DNA of 64,000 nt from Polynucleobacter sp. 30F-ANTBAC (GCF_018882385.1 NZ_JACVON010000001.1:790942-854941); one strand, 5' to 3'. Positions 27,637-37,863 are shown, numbered from the stretch's first letter. A program made the numbers and translations. The notes: generated by a model not told the origin, from the sequence alone.

Positions 27637-29661
27637 TTACTTTAAATTATTTTTATTAATTTCAAAAAACTTTTGTCCAAGATGCATCGATCCATGATTA
27701 GATAAGTGATTCCCATCTTCATAAAGCATCTTATCTCCGATTTGAGCATAGCATCTACTCTCATCACAAAATTGTTCAAATGCATCAAAAATAATTAAAT
27801 TTGGCAATTCTTTTTTGACGATATTTAATCGATCACGAAACTCTCTTGATATCTCAAACGCTTTTTTATAGGGCGTTGAACAAGATGTATTTAAATTTCT
27901 TCTGCTAATTTCAACTGGGCGAAGATCCATACAATCCTCAGGAAGAAAGTCGAGCTCAGGTATATCAATATAAACAATCATTCGCTTCCCAAGCGCATCT
28001 AAAACTTGATAAGTCTTTTTGATGCCCTCCTCAAAACTAAGCTCTTTCAAAAGTATGGGGTTTATCTCTTTTTTATCGTAACTTCTCCCGCCACCATGGA
28101 GATACCATGGACCCCTAAAGGTAATAATGATGTTTTTTATGTTGTTTTCTGTTGCCCCAAAATCATAGATTTCTGTCATGATTTTTTTACAAACATCAGG
28201 CTCACCCCTTCGATGGGTCTCTACACCTATTAATGGCACACACGCTCCTCGAGCAATCATCATTAGTGAACGGTTAGCCTGTTGATAGTGATAAGCCAAT
28301 CCAGGATAACTTGAGATAGCATGGCTATCGCCAATTAATAAACTGTCAGGCAACTGATCGATTGACGATTTTTGACATACTCCCAAATAATCTTGAGCCA
28401 TAAATCGTCGTTCACAAGGATTATTTAAAACATCTTCTAAATATCGCTCATCAGATGATTTAAAAGACTGATAAATTTTTTCTTTATCTGGATAACGATT
28501 AGACATGCCGCCTGATAAGTTAACAACCACTCCAAGGCTGCCAAAAATTATTAAAAGCATGACTAATTTCTTAATAATTTTCTGACTTGAATGGGTTTTA
28601 ATTCTTTTCTCAATCAGCGCATAAGTTAAATATGCTAACGCTAGGCTAAGAAGAAAACAAATGATCTTCACGGAACGAGTCACTTCCCCATTACCCATAA
28701 TCCTAGCAAAACTTATCAAAGGCCAGTGCCACAAATAAAGTGGGTAACTGATTAATCCTATAGCCACCATCCATCGTCTAGCAAAAAAATAATGATTGAT
28801 CCAAGAAAGTGGGCCTGAACTTATTAATAAAAATGCACCCAAGGTTGGAAATAAGGCCCAATACCCAGGATAGACATGTGCAGATCGAAGTTGTGAAGCA
28901 GATATAAGTATCAATAAGAGGCCCAGCAGCCCTAAGATATGCTTCCGAAAGCCCTTTTCCAACCATGTTTGGTAGGGTGCTGAGTGTCTTAGTTGCATAT
29001 ATGCAATAGCTGCACCAGCTAAAAGTTGCCAACCCCTTGTTGGCAACCAGTAAAAGGCAGTTACCGAGCTAACTGAAGATACATATAAATTAAGTAAAAA
29101 TGAGCACAGCCCCAAACTTGGCAGCGCAAAGCCAATAGACCAAGAGCGTCTGTAACACCATGCCAAAATTAAGGGCCAAAAAATATAAAACTGCTCCTCA
29201 ACACCTAAGGACCATAAATGCAGAAGAGGTTTGAGATGCGACTCTTTATCAAAATAACCCGACTCTAACCAAAGAACAATATTGGAGCTAAAAGTTGCAC
29301 CAGCTAAAACATGTTTGCCTAATAACTGATATTCATGAGCCAATAAAACAAACCAGCCAGCTATTAAGCTAGCCCCTAAAACTAGCAATAATGCTGGGAA
29401 TATTCTTTTTACTCTGCGAGCATAAAAGCCATATAGGGTGTACTCACCAAGTTGTAATTCCTTCAATAAGATACTGGTTATCAAGTAACCAGAAATTACA
29501 AAAAATATATCTACGCCAACAAAGCCGCCCCTCACTCCAAAAAAATGAAACGCAATAACTAAAAGCACTGCCAGTGCCCTAAGACCATCTATATCAGGTC
29601 TATAAAATAATTTATCCGAAACCATCTGACTGGAGGCCATTTTTAAACTTTTTAAATTCAT
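27637..29661 (-). CDS. Acyltransferase-3/SGNH O-acyltransferase, second copy
   Basis: 674 residues, paralogous to the 20975-22978 protein. It has FYRPDIDGLRALAVLLVIAFHFFGV, VGVDIFFVISGYLITSILLKELQ, about ten membrane helices and a C-terminal SGNH domain with LLIGDSHAISSYPGLA and, at the end, DGNHLSNHGSMHLGQ. The two proteins align throughout the membrane part but differ in the SGNH domain, suggesting different acceptor sugars. Convergent with the AlgI/AlgJ pair, its end is 5 bases from their stop. Of three in-frame ATGs (M1, M8, M13), the first is used here; no ribosome-binding site clearly decides. Confidence 0.87.
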   Translation of the reverse strand: MNLKSLKMASSQMVSDKLFYRPDIDGLRALAVLLVIAFHFFGVRGGFVGVDIFFVISGYLITSILLKELQLGEYTLYGFYARRVKRIFPALLLVLGASLIAGWFVLLAHEYQLLGKHVLAGATFSSNIVLWLESGYFDKESHLKPLLHLWSLGVEEQFYIFWPLILAWCYRRSWSIGFALPSLGLCSFLLNLYVSSVSSVTAFYWLPTRGWQLLAGAAIAYMQLRHSAPYQTWLEKGFRKHILGLLGLLLILISASQLRSAHVYPGYWALFPTLGAFLLISSGPLSWINHYFFARRWMVAIGLISYPLYLWHWPLISFARIMGNGEVTRSVKIICFLLSLALAYLTYALIEKRIKTHSSQKIIKKLVMLLIIFGSLGVVVNLSGGMSNRYPDKEKIYQSFKSSDERYLEDVLNNPCERRFMAQDYLGVCQKSSIDQLPDSLLIGDSHAISSYPGLAYHYQQANRSLMMIARGACVPLIGVETHRRGEPDVCKKIMTEIYDFGATENNIKNIIITFRGPWYLHGGGRSYDKKEINPILLKELSFEEGIKKTYQVLDALGKRMIVYIDIPELDFLPEDCMDLRPVEISRRNLNTSCSTPYKKAFEISREFRDRLNIVKKELPNLIIFDAFEQFCDESRCYAQIGDKMLYEDGNHLSNHGSMHLGQKFFEINKNNLK

Positions 29662-29727
29662 CCATATATTGTAGTTTTTATATTGTTTTGAAGGATAATT
29701 GGAACAATTAATACTCTAAATCACACT

Positions 29728-30474
29728 ATGACAATTAAAAGCTTTGTAGGTAACCTCATTCGCCGCAAACTGAACAAGTTTCTTTATATGGGAAGCGATG
29801 ACTATTCCCAATTAGGCGAACAGATGGTTGTCATGAACATCCTTGGGCGAATGGATCAAAGCAAGATCAACCCTATTTATGTTGATATTGGTGCTTTTCA
29901 TCCGTTTAAGGGCAGCAATACCTATAAGTTATATCTTAAAAATTGGCGCGGAGTAGTTGTTGACCCGAATCCAAATAAAATTAAACAGTTTGCCCCAGTA
30001 AGACCTTTAGATATCTGCCTAACCAATGCTGTAGTTCCTGATAGCTGGGATATGAAAGAGGTAGAAATGCTAGCCACTGGATCCCATGATGCTCGTGAGT
30101 CTATTACTCCGACTCTAAATAAAAATAATCACTTAGACAAAGAGACGGCTCAACATAGCTATATTGCAAAAACAATTAAAGCATCAGAAGTTTTAGAGCT
30201 ATGCTGTAAAGAACTGGGTATGCCTGCATTCCTGAGCGTTGATATTGAAGGCTTAGAGGGAGACCTCATTAAAGGCACAAACTTTAAAAAATACCCCATA
30301 CCTGTTTTATGTATTGAGCACTTTTTAAGCGAATTTACTGAGAGTCAATCAATATTTGATTACAAATCATCTCCCATGATTCAGCATCTAGAGGCAAATG
30401 GATATGAGTTAGTTTCAGTATGTGGAGTCTCTGTCGTACTTGCCCATAAAGATTTTTACGTGCCTTTTGGCTAA
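29728..30474 (+). CDS. FkbM-family methyltransferase
   Basis: 248 residues. The FkbM core is visible: [35 protein letters not shown] (SAM-binding; Asp of VDIGA) and [17 protein letters not shown]. Family members O-methylate sugars or macrolide hydroxyls with S-adenosylmethionine. Its place at the start of a rightward run of sugar-biosynthesis genes suggests that it caps or decorates a glycan residue. The acceptor is unknown. Confidence 0.85.
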   Translation: MTIKSFVGNLIRRKLNKFLYMGSDDYSQLGEQMVVMNILGRMDQSKINPIYVDIGAFHPFKGSNTYKLYLKNWRGVVVDPNPNKIKQFAPVRPLDICLTNAVVPDSWDMKEVEMLATGSHDARESITPTLNKNNHLDKETAQHSYIAKTIKASEVLELCCKELGMPAFLSVDIEGLEGDLIKGTNFKKYPIPVLCIEHFLSEFTESQSIFDYKSSPMIQHLEANGYELVSVCGVSVVLAHKDFYVPFG

Positions 30475-30496
30475 TGAAAGCAAACTTAACTTCATC

Positions 30497-31450
30497 ATGT
30501 CTTTAACTAATATGTTTATTCATCCAGCTGGGATCGTAGAACCTAATGTTCAGATAGGCTCTGGCACTAAAGTCTGGGCCTTTACTCATATTTTATCTGG
30601 CGCAGTTATTGGCAAGGACTGTAACATTTGTGACCATGTATTTATTGAGTCAGATGTTCAATTAGGTGATCGAGTAACTGTTAAGTGTGGCGTGCAAATA
30701 TGGAATGGCATCAGCATTGAAGATGATGTTTTTATTGGGCCTAATGTTACTTTTACTAACGATCCTTTCCCAAGAAGTAAGCAGTACCCCGAGTCTTTCC
30801 ACAAAACGTATATTTTAAAAGGTGCCAGTATCGGCGCTAATGCCACGATCCTACCTGGCATCACCATTCACCAAAATGCCATGATTGGCGCTGGGAGTGT
30901 CGTTACTAAAGATGTTCCACCGAATGCGATTGTTCGTGGAAATCCAGCTCAAATCGTAGGCTACTCCAATCTTCAAAAATCGAAAATTGAACCAATCACG
31001 GATCAAGAAGTACAAAAAAATACACCTCTGCAAGCTACTGAAATTGGTCAGACAGGCGCTTTTCTTTATCACCTTCCCGCCATTAAAGATTTAAGAGGTG
31101 ATTTATCTTTTACTGAGTTCGGCAAAGATTTACCCTTTCTTCCAAGACGTTGCTTTTGGGTATTTGGCGTTCCCAATAAAGAAATCAGAGGGGAGCATGC
31201 ACACAAAGAATGCGGCCAATTTTTAGTGGCTGTTTCAGGATCAGTATCCGTTCTTCTTGATAACGGAACACATCAATCGGAAATAGTATTAAACAAGCCC
31301 CATTTAGGCATTTACATCCCCCCTGGCGTATGGGGTGTTCAATATAAATATAGCCAGGATGCTGTTTTAATGGTCTTGGCTTCGCATGGCTATGATGCGA
31401 ATGATTACATTAGAAATTACGACGACTTCTTAACTTATAAAAAATCATGA
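30497..31450 (+). CDS. Fused sugar N-acetyltransferase and dTDP-4-keto-6-deoxyhexose 3,4-ketoisomerase (WxcM type)
   Basis: About 317 residues from ATG 30497. Residues 1 to about 150 form a left-handed beta-helix (repeats such as [68 protein letters not shown]), like FdtC/QdtC acetyltransferases. Residues 185-317 form a cupin like FdtA/QdtA ([42 protein letters not shown], with HAH metal or catalytic residues, and [13 protein letters not shown]). Fused versions are known as WxcM. Together with the downstream aminotransferase it would convert dTDP-4-keto-6-deoxyglucose to Fuc3NAc or Qui3NAc. The ketoisomerase subtype cannot be read from sequence alone. Confidence 0.9.
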   Translation: MSLTNMFIHPAGIVEPNVQIGSGTKVWAFTHILSGAVIGKDCNICDHVFIESDVQLGDRVTVKCGVQIWNGISIEDDVFIGPNVTFTNDPFPRSKQYPESFHKTYILKGASIGANATILPGITIHQNAMIGAGSVVTKDVPPNAIVRGNPAQIVGYSNLQKSKIEPITDQEVQKNTPLQATEIGQTGAFLYHLPAIKDLRGDLSFTEFGKDLPFLPRRCFWVFGVPNKEIRGEHAHKECGQFLVAVSGSVSVLLDNGTHQSEIVLNKPHLGIYIPPGVWGVQYKYSQDAVLMVLASHGYDANDYIRNYDDFLTYKKS

Positions 31451-32556
31451 GCATCCCATTCTTAGATCTAAAGTCCATCAACTTAAGACATCAAAAAGAA
31501 TTTCATCAAGCTCTTGATGAGGTTCTTGAAAGCGGATGGTTAGTTCTAGGAAAACAAACAACTCTTTTTGAAAATGAATTTGCAAATTACTGCGGTACAA
31601 AGTTTGCTGTTGGTGTGGCTAATGGCTTAGAAGCCTTAAGCTTGGTTTTAAGAGCATGGGATATTGGACCTGGAGATGAAGTTATCGTACCCTCCAACAC
31701 CTATATTGCCACATGGTTAGCTGTGACACATACCGGTGCCACACCCATTCCAGTTGAACCAAGACAACTCACTTTTAATATTAATCCTGAATTAATTGAA
31801 CCGGCTATTACAAGCAAAACAAAAGCGATCATCCCTGTTCACTTGTATGGTCAAGTGGCAGAAATGGATGCAATTAATACCATTGCCAAAAAATATAATT
31901 TAAAAGTTTTAGAGGATGGCGCTCAGGCTCAAGGAGCCATGTATAACAACATTAGAGTTGGTGCATTAGGAGATGCTGCCGGCATCAGCCTTTATCCGGG
32001 TAAAAATCTTGGCGCACTCGGTGATGCCGGAATTATTACTACCAGCGATCCTTTATTAGCTGAAAAACTTCGATCGCTCAGAAACTATGGCTCTCAAATT
32101 AAATATAAAAATGAACTAATTGGTTTTAATTCCAGATTAGATGAACTGCAATCAGCCTTCTTACGCATCAAACTTAACTATTTAGATGCAGACAACACCC
32201 GAAGACGTGAAATATCTAGAATGTATCAACAAGGTTTGTCAGATTCAAATTTAGGATTACCACATGAAATTAATGAATCTCATTCGGTATGGCACTTATA
32301 TGTTGTAACCCACCCGCAAAGGGACTTATTAAGTGAGCGCCTAAAAGAACTTGGAGTTGGCACCTTGATTCATTACCCTATTGCCCCTCACCTTCAGGAT
32401 GCTTATGCATCAATGAACCTAAAAGAAGGTACTTTCCCGATTGCAGAAAAAATGCATCGCACTGTATTAAGCCTGCCTATCAGCCCAGTAATGTCGAATG
32501 AAGAAGTACATCAAGTCATAGATTTGACTCGCAAAGCTTGCAGCCAGATTCTCTAA
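31447..32556 (+). CDS. DegT/DnrJ-type sugar aminotransferase (FdtB/QdtB-like)
   Basis: 369 residues, PLP-dependent. The catalytic lysine lies in [15 protein letters not shown] (K186). Other family marks are [18 protein letters not shown] and [13 protein letters not shown]. It would aminate the 3-keto intermediate made by the preceding ketoisomerase, with glutamate as donor, giving dTDP-3-amino-3,6-dideoxyhexose for the fused acetyltransferase. The start overlaps the preceding gene by four bases, so both are translated together. The rfbAB products at 37.8-40.9 kb supply the dTDP-4-keto-6-deoxyglucose precursor. Confidence 0.92.
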   Translation: MSIPFLDLKSINLRHQKEFHQALDEVLESGWLVLGKQTTLFENEFANYCGTKFAVGVANGLEALSLVLRAWDIGPGDEVIVPSNTYIATWLAVTHTGATPIPVEPRQLTFNINPELIEPAITSKTKAIIPVHLYGQVAEMDAINTIAKKYNLKVLEDGAQAQGAMYNNIRVGALGDAAGISLYPGKNLGALGDAGIITTSDPLLAEKLRSLRNYGSQIKYKNELIGFNSRLDELQSAFLRIKLNYLDADNTRRREISRMYQQGLSDSNLGLPHEINESHSVWHLYVVTHPQRDLLSERLKELGVGTLIHYPIAPHLQDAYASMNLKEGTFPIAEKMHRTVLSLPISPVMSNEEVHQVIDLTRKACSQIL

Positions 32557-32564
32557 GATAGGTT

Positions 32565-33122
32565 ATGAAAATATATCAAAAATTAAGAGTTTTATTCTAT
32601 AAGCTCTTATCTATCAAAGTAACTCATATTGGTAAAAATTATCAGCCACTCCTAGCTGAAGGTCTTGGAAAGATCCATATTGGAAAAAGTTCGATTGGCA
32701 ATAAAAAATCCCCATTCTATTTTTCAGGCTACACCTATCTTGAGGCGAGATCACCACACTCATACATTGATATCGGCGACCATACTCAAATTAACAATAA
32801 TGCTGTGATGATTGCAGAAAAAACTTATATAAAGATTGGCAATCATGTCTTAATTGGTACGGAGTTTTGTGTTTATGATTCAGATTTTCATGAATTGAAC
32901 CCTAACAAAAGACTTTCTAATGAGCACCAATGCATGCCCGTCATCATTAAAGATAATGTATTCATTGGTTCTAGAGTTACGATTTTAAAAGGCGTTACCA
33001 TTCACGAGAATTCTGTCATTGGTAGCGGCTCGGTAGTCACAAAAAACATCCCAGCAAATGAAATATGGGCAGGTGTGCCAGCTAAAAAAGTTGGAGACTT
33101 TAACGCCAAGCTAACTCCCTAA
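32565..33122 (+). CDS. Hexapeptide-repeat acyltransferase (WcaF/Maa-like)
   Basis: 185 residues of left-handed beta-helix: repeats such as IGNHVLIGTEFCVYDSDFHELN, IKDNVFIGSRVTILKGVTIHENSVIGSGSVVTKNIPANEIWAGVPAKKVG. The DSDFHELN loop with His is the usual acetyl-acceptor site. It probably acetylates a sugar hydroxyl during O-antigen assembly. It lies eight bases after the aminotransferase gene, in the same run. Confidence 0.85.
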   Translation: MKIYQKLRVLFYKLLSIKVTHIGKNYQPLLAEGLGKIHIGKSSIGNKKSPFYFSGYTYLEARSPHSYIDIGDHTQINNNAVMIAEKTYIKIGNHVLIGTEFCVYDSDFHELNPNKRLSNEHQCMPVIIKDNVFIGSRVTILKGVTIHENSVIGSGSVVTKNIPANEIWAGVPAKKVGDFNAKLTP

Positions 33123-33134
33123 TTAAAGCTCACT

Positions 33135-34106
33135 ATGGCAAAGCCTTTAGCATCTATTATTCTTTTAACCTTCAATCAAGAAAACTTGGTTGAAGAGTCT
33201 ATCGACAGCCTATTAAATCAAACCTACTCCCCTCTTGAAATCATTATTTCTGATGATCTATCAAGCGATCGCACTCGAGAAAAGATTCGATCAAAAATAT
33301 CCCAATATCATGGTCCCCATGAAATAAAAGTCATCTTTAATGATTCAAATGTGGGTTTATGTCAGAACATTAATCAGGCTATAGAGCACTGTCAGGGGGA
33401 GTTTATCTTTGCTGCGGCAGGCGATGATATTTCGCTACCCAATCGTTGCGAAATAGTCATGTCTGAATGGTTAAAGCTTAATAAACAGCCAGGATTGATT
33501 GCAACAGATGCTTATGACATGGCGATAGATGGGCATATATTAGGTATTAAAAGAACCTCGATCTTGCAGGAATACAAAGGTTTGCAAGACTGGATAAAAA
33601 GACCCCCTTATTTTTTTGGCAGCAGTCACTCTTGGTCCAGAAACTTTTTAAATAAATTCCCGCCCCTCAATCCTAAAATGATGGCGGAAGATCATCTCAT
33701 GGTTTTTAGGGCTCTCATTTCTGATGGCGGTTACACCATCTCAGAACCGCTCGTCAAACACCGTCGCGGCGGTGTGACCTTAAAAAGGTATATTGATTTA
33801 GCTACTAAAGCCAAAATTCTTAGAGTGGGCTTTAATGATAAATACATCTATCTGAAGCAACTTTTATCAGACGCCCAACACGATCATCATTTTTCAGAAC
33901 TTGAAAAACATTTACACCCCGAATTACAAGAGTGCCAATTAACTTTAGACCTCTACCAACTTAAAGACCCCATAAAAAAAATTATTCGTTGTTTTGCCAA
34001 CGATGGTGTTTCATTTTTCTTCAAAATGAGAATGCTCACTTACACAACATTCCCATGGGTACTTCAGCCCATATTTAAGTTAAAAAAGCTTATTAAGCGT
34101 TATTAG
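33135..34106 (+). CDS. Glycosyltransferase family 2
   Basis: 323 residues. The GT-A start ASIILLTFNQENLVEESIDSLLNQTYSPLEIIISDDLSSDRTREKI is classical, with AAAGDDISLPNRCEI as the DxD-like block. It should transfer a sugar from a nucleotide-sugar donor on the cytoplasmic face; donor and acceptor are unknown. The last 14 bases overlap the end of the convergent GT17 gene. Confidence 0.88.
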   Translation: MAKPLASIILLTFNQENLVEESIDSLLNQTYSPLEIIISDDLSSDRTREKIRSKISQYHGPHEIKVIFNDSNVGLCQNINQAIEHCQGEFIFAAAGDDISLPNRCEIVMSEWLKLNKQPGLIATDAYDMAIDGHILGIKRTSILQEYKGLQDWIKRPPYFFGSSHSWSRNFLNKFPPLNPKMMAEDHLMVFRALISDGGYTISEPLVKHRRGGVTLKRYIDLATKAKILRVGFNDKYIYLKQLLSDAQHDHHFSELEKHLHPELQECQLTLDLYQLKDPIKKIIRCFANDGVSFFFKMRMLTYTTFPWVLQPIFKLKKLIKRY

Positions 34107-34968
34107 CTTTTTCCTTAATAAAGGATTTGAACTTTTCCTGATTGTCGATAAGAAATTTGGGGAACTGTTCATCGATACTTTGTAACTCATACCGAGCGAA
34201 TGGTTTATTGAAATCTTGTCCAGATTGGATAAGCTTCATGAGTCTTTCGGGATTTTTATGCTCCTCGTTATTGAACTCCTGATGAGCGGTGTTCTCAATT
34301 TTCTTAATCAGATCCTCTAATGTGAAAATCCAAGTGAAATGCCAACCCCCATCTTTGATGGTTTGAACATGAAACCATCTAAACCAACTACGCTTGATTG
34401 ATCGTAATAAACCAGATGACTTATAAGATCGAACGCTGGTTGCATTTGAATTAAAGAAACTTGTGAAATGACTATAGGTGGTTATTTTGCTACCCTTCCA
34501 GATATTGCTACCAGGAATAAGTTTGCCTGAGGAGTTAACATCTCCGATCCAATAGTTATTTAAAAAATAGCTGTAATAACGTTGGTCAAAATCACCTCTT
34601 ATGTAATTGGTGTCGAATTCCATGATCTTTTTGGGCTCGGGAATCTCATCCAAATCTGAGACGATGATTAAATCATCCGGCCGGGCATCATACAAACCTT
34701 TAGAAACATTATTTCTTATGAAATTCTCATTTTTCCAGAAATCATTCGGGCCCGGTGGCCTCTCATGCAATGGTAAGTATCTGATCTTAGATTCAAACTT
34801 TTTAAATCGATTGATGTCAAAATGAAGTTCCCTGGCATTGCCGGCATGGCTATAACTTGCCTCAGAAATAACAAAATAATCAACGCTATCCCATAAAGTT
34901 TCTAATCTTAGTTCTAAGATATGGTCTTCATTAAAATAACAAAAACAGTCGTAAATACGTTTTTTCAT
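34093..34968 (-). CDS. Glycosyltransferase family 17-like protein
   Basis: 291 residues. IYDCFCYFNEDHILELRLETLWDSVDYFVISEASYSHAGNARELHF and DARPDDLIIVSDLDEIPEPKKI (the SDLDEIP block) match the GT17 family, best known for eukaryotic MGAT3 but also present in bacterial surface-glycan clusters. GGWHFTW near 205-211 is another family block. It probably adds a beta-linked sugar such as GlcNAc, but the bacterial specificity is unestablished. It is the only leftward gene within this part of the cluster and starts 36 bases from the divergent GT2 gene. Confidence 0.85.
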   Translation of the reverse strand: MKKRIYDCFCYFNEDHILELRLETLWDSVDYFVISEASYSHAGNARELHFDINRFKKFESKIRYLPLHERPPGPNDFWKNENFIRNNVSKGLYDARPDDLIIVSDLDEIPEPKKIMEFDTNYIRGDFDQRYYSYFLNNYWIGDVNSSGKLIPGSNIWKGSKITTYSHFTSFFNSNATSVRSYKSSGLLRSIKRSWFRWFHVQTIKDGGWHFTWIFTLEDLIKKIENTAHQEFNNEEHKNPERLMKLIQSGQDFNKPFARYELQSIDEQFPKFLIDNQEKFKSFIKEKANNA

Positions 34969-35004
34969 AATATGATATTCAAAAGATGATGAGATAATGC
35001 CAGA

Positions 35005-35829
35005 ATGAACCCAAACCGCTACTCACTTACATTTGCTTGCTACAACTCAGTTGAATATACCAAACTATGTGTCGAGAGTATGGTCAAGCATGGCACACCT
35101 CTTGATAGGCTCATTGCTGTTGATAATGGCTCTACGGACTCAACGAGAGAGTATCTTGAAACTCTCCCATTAGGTGGCAAAGTTTTTAATCATGCTAATT
35201 ATGGATGTGGTGTTGCCTGGAACCAAGGGATATTAGCCCTACAGACAGAATGGACCATTGTTATGAATAATGACGTTCTAGTCTCACCATTCTGGATTGA
35301 AAATCTCATTGGCGCAGCTGAGAAAGTTGGAGCAAAAATTATCTCCCCTGCTTTAATCGAAGGCAAATTAGATTACGACTTTGATCTTTTTGGCCAAGAA
35401 GCTTCTCGAAAAATGCAAAATACCCACAGAATCGGGGCACGTCATGCTGTTTGCTTAGCGGTTCATCGCTCAGTCTGGATGGATATTGGATTTTTTCAAC
35501 CAGTTCCTAGCTTGCTAGGGTACGAAGACACCCTTTTCTTTAATCAAGCTAAGAAAGCTCACATTAAAATGGCGATGACAGGCGCTTCCTGGCTGCATCA
35601 CTACGGATCGATTACACAAACAGCCATGAAACTTGAGCGAGGTCTCAAAGAGAAAGATGATCTTGCCTATAGATACAACTACAAGCTACTCAATCAATCT
35701 TGGCTAGAAAGAAAATTAACTAAAGTTGCTAGAAAAAAACAAGAAAAAATTTGGAGAAATTCTGAAATCCAAGAGCACGGTATCTCCATGCACGGCATTA
35801 GAGAAAACAATGCCTTTAAATGGTTATAA
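35005..35829 (+). CDS. Glycosyltransferase family 2
   Basis: 274 residues. YSLTFACYNSVEYTKLCVESMVKHGTPLDRLIAVDNGSTDSTREYLETL and TIVMNNDVLVSPFWIENLIG resemble the rhamnosyltransferase/GT2 group, in which NNDV takes the place of DxD. The C-terminus is highly basic. It is divergent from the GT17 gene with a 36-base gap. Donor unknown; rhamnose is available from rfbABCD. Confidence 0.85.
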   Translation: MNPNRYSLTFACYNSVEYTKLCVESMVKHGTPLDRLIAVDNGSTDSTREYLETLPLGGKVFNHANYGCGVAWNQGILALQTEWTIVMNNDVLVSPFWIENLIGAAEKVGAKIISPALIEGKLDYDFDLFGQEASRKMQNTHRIGARHAVCLAVHRSVWMDIGFFQPVPSLLGYEDTLFFNQAKKAHIKMAMTGASWLHHYGSITQTAMKLERGLKEKDDLAYRYNYKLLNQSWLERKLTKVARKKQEKIWRNSEIQEHGISMHGIRENNAFKWL

Positions 35830-35949
35830 ATACAGCCATTTAAGTTAGTTATTTGCCAAGAGATGTTCTATATCTAAGGTAAAATCAGTTATATTTTCTA
35901 TAAATTCAATATCTGACAGATAGCTCTGGTAATTCGAAATAAGGTCTAA

Positions 35950-37263
35950 ATGAAGTTTCAACCCTTACATCAATGGGGCATCATCAATACACCTACCCGA
36001 GGGTTTGGAACAATCCTAAGCTATGTGATTGTTGCTTTATTAATAGCTCTACCCATATTCTTCTTCAGCATCGGTGGTGCCACAACAAGAATTGCGATCG
36101 CTACTTATCTAGCATGTTTAATCGCGCTGATCTTTAATGCCATAACGTCCAATAAACCCACTACAACTTACCCCAAGCTTTATTGGTGGGTTATTTTTAG
36201 CCTATGGACCTATTTTCTTGCAACAGGTATCAGCCAAATTGCCAATCAGTCTTTTGTGCCGAATAGATTAGATGCCCCTTCTAGACTAGTTTTCTCGGGG
36301 CTTATTTTTTATGCGGTATATCACTACAGAATTAACTTTATAAAAATATTAAAACTTGCTATTCCAATAAGTATTATATTATTTTTACTTTTTTTAACTT
36401 TTAAGAATGACCAAGTTGTGTTTGCAAAAAGCATGTGGAACGGTCGGCTATCACTACCATTCATCGACCCAATCCTTTTAAGTGCCTGGTTAACTTGTTT
36501 TGGCTTGCTGTGCTTAAGCTTTATCAACATTCAATTAAAAGCCAGCAGTATTTTTAAAAATACTTTTTTTATTGCAACTTTCGTCACCACTATCTATATA
36601 GCACTTCTAACCCTATCTCGGACCTCTTGGTTAGCCATTCCACTTTTAGCTTCCATCTTAATTTTTAATCAGAAAAATAAATGGTTAAAAATTGGTTTTA
36701 TTTTAATCACCGCTCTTTGCATTTTTTATTTAATTAATCATGTCAGCAGTAGCTTGGCAAGAATTGATCAAGCCGTATTAGAAATAAAAAATTACGTTAA
36801 TGGTTCTGCAAAAGAAACATCTGTAGGCGTTCGCATTGACATGGGTATCCTGGCTTTTAAAGCTTTAACTCTAAAACCTGTATTTGGATGGAGTGAAAAT
36901 TTATTTATTACCCCTGAGATAGCCAATCATCTGGTAACGCATTACACATCAACAACCATTTTTCTAGCAAAGCACACTGGGTTTCATAATGATTTCTATG
37001 CCGCCATTGTTAGAAGCGGCTCATTGGGTGCCCTTGCATACGCAATCACCTTCATAACTCCATTACTTTTATTTTTATACTACCTTATCAAAAGCAATGC
37101 TTACTCTAGACCTGGCTGTTTTAGTGGTCTGGCAGTCATCATCACATGCATAGTTACCAGCATGACAGCAGAAATACTAGCTTATAAGTATTCTGTTTCT
37201 TTATTTGGTTATTTAATTGCTGGAATCATGGCGCAAGTTCTTTGGCAAAACCAAAAGAGTTAA
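35950..37263 (+). CDS. O-antigen ligase/polymerase family membrane protein
   Basis: 437 residues with about 11-12 membrane helices. The periplasmic segment SVGVRIDMGILAFKALTLKPVFGWSENLF followed by KHTGFHNDFYAAIVRSGSLGALAYAITF is the WaaL/Wzy pattern (an Arg-containing loop and H-N-x-(F/L)-(Y/L)). It either ligates O-antigen to lipid A-core or polymerises repeat units. A second protein of this type is encoded at 50656-52032, so one may be the ligase and the other the polymerase. The gene ends one base before the end of convergent rfbC. Confidence 0.85.
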   Translation: MKFQPLHQWGIINTPTRGFGTILSYVIVALLIALPIFFFSIGGATTRIAIATYLACLIALIFNAITSNKPTTTYPKLYWWVIFSLWTYFLATGISQIANQSFVPNRLDAPSRLVFSGLIFYAVYHYRINFIKILKLAIPISIILFLLFLTFKNDQVVFAKSMWNGRLSLPFIDPILLSAWLTCFGLLCLSFINIQLKASSIFKNTFFIATFVTTIYIALLTLSRTSWLAIPLLASILIFNQKNKWLKIGFILITALCIFYLINHVSSSLARIDQAVLEIKNYVNGSAKETSVGVRIDMGILAFKALTLKPVFGWSENLFITPEIANHLVTHYTSTTIFLAKHTGFHNDFYAAIVRSGSLGALAYAITFITPLLLFLYYLIKSNAYSRPGCFSGLAVIITCIVTSMTAEILAYKYSVSLFGYLIAGIMAQVLWQNQKS

Positions 37264-37815
37264 TTAAAACTTTGGCGCATCAATCCAACTCAAGCCAGCG
37301 GCATCCTTAGGATTTAACGCGGGTTGCATACCGATATTAGGCCATTGGATATTCAAAGTGGCGTCATTCCAAACCAGACACTTCTCACTGGCAGCATGCC
37401 AGTAATCAGTTGTTTTATATAAAAACTCGGCTGTTTCAGATAAAACCAAGAATCCATGTGCAAATCCGGGCGGAATCCATAACTGCTTTTTATTCTCTGC
37501 GGATAGTTCAATTCCTACCCACCTCCCAAATGTTGAAGATGCCTTTCTCAAATCAACAGCCACATCAAATACAGCGCCATGACATACTCTTACCAACTTA
37601 CCCTGGGTTTGCTCCATTTGGTAATGAAGACCGCGCAGCACACCCTTCTTGGAAGAAGAATGATTATCTTGAACAAAAGTAACAGACTGACCAACTGCCT
37701 CAGAAAAATCTTTTTCGTTGAATGACTCAAAAAACCAACCTCGATCATCGCCAAAAACTTTAGGCTCAATCACTAAAACATCAGGTATTGCGGTGGGAGT
37801 TACAGTTATAGGCAT
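37264..37815 (-). CDS. rfbC: dTDP-4-dehydrorhamnose 3,5-epimerase
   Basis: 183 residues, RmlC cupin. DVLVIEPKVFGDDRGWFFESFNEKDF, FVQDNHSSSKKGVLRGLHYQ (catalytic His region), KLVRVCHGAVFDVAVDLRKAS and LWIPPGFAHGFLVLSE are the standard blocks. It epimerises dTDP-4-keto-6-deoxyglucose before RfbD reduces it to dTDP-L-rhamnose. Last gene of the leftward rfbBDAC set. Confidence 0.97.
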   Translation of the reverse strand: MPITVTPTAIPDVLVIEPKVFGDDRGWFFESFNEKDFSEAVGQSVTFVQDNHSSSKKGVLRGLHYQMEQTQGKLVRVCHGAVFDVAVDLRKASSTFGRWVGIELSAENKKQLWIPPGFAHGFLVLSETAEFLYKTTDYWHAASEKCLVWNDATLNIQWPNIGMQPALNPKDAAGLSWIDAPKF

Positions 37816-37863
37816 CAGTTAATATTTTCTTTAATCTTTAATTCGAACACAAATACTAACAAA

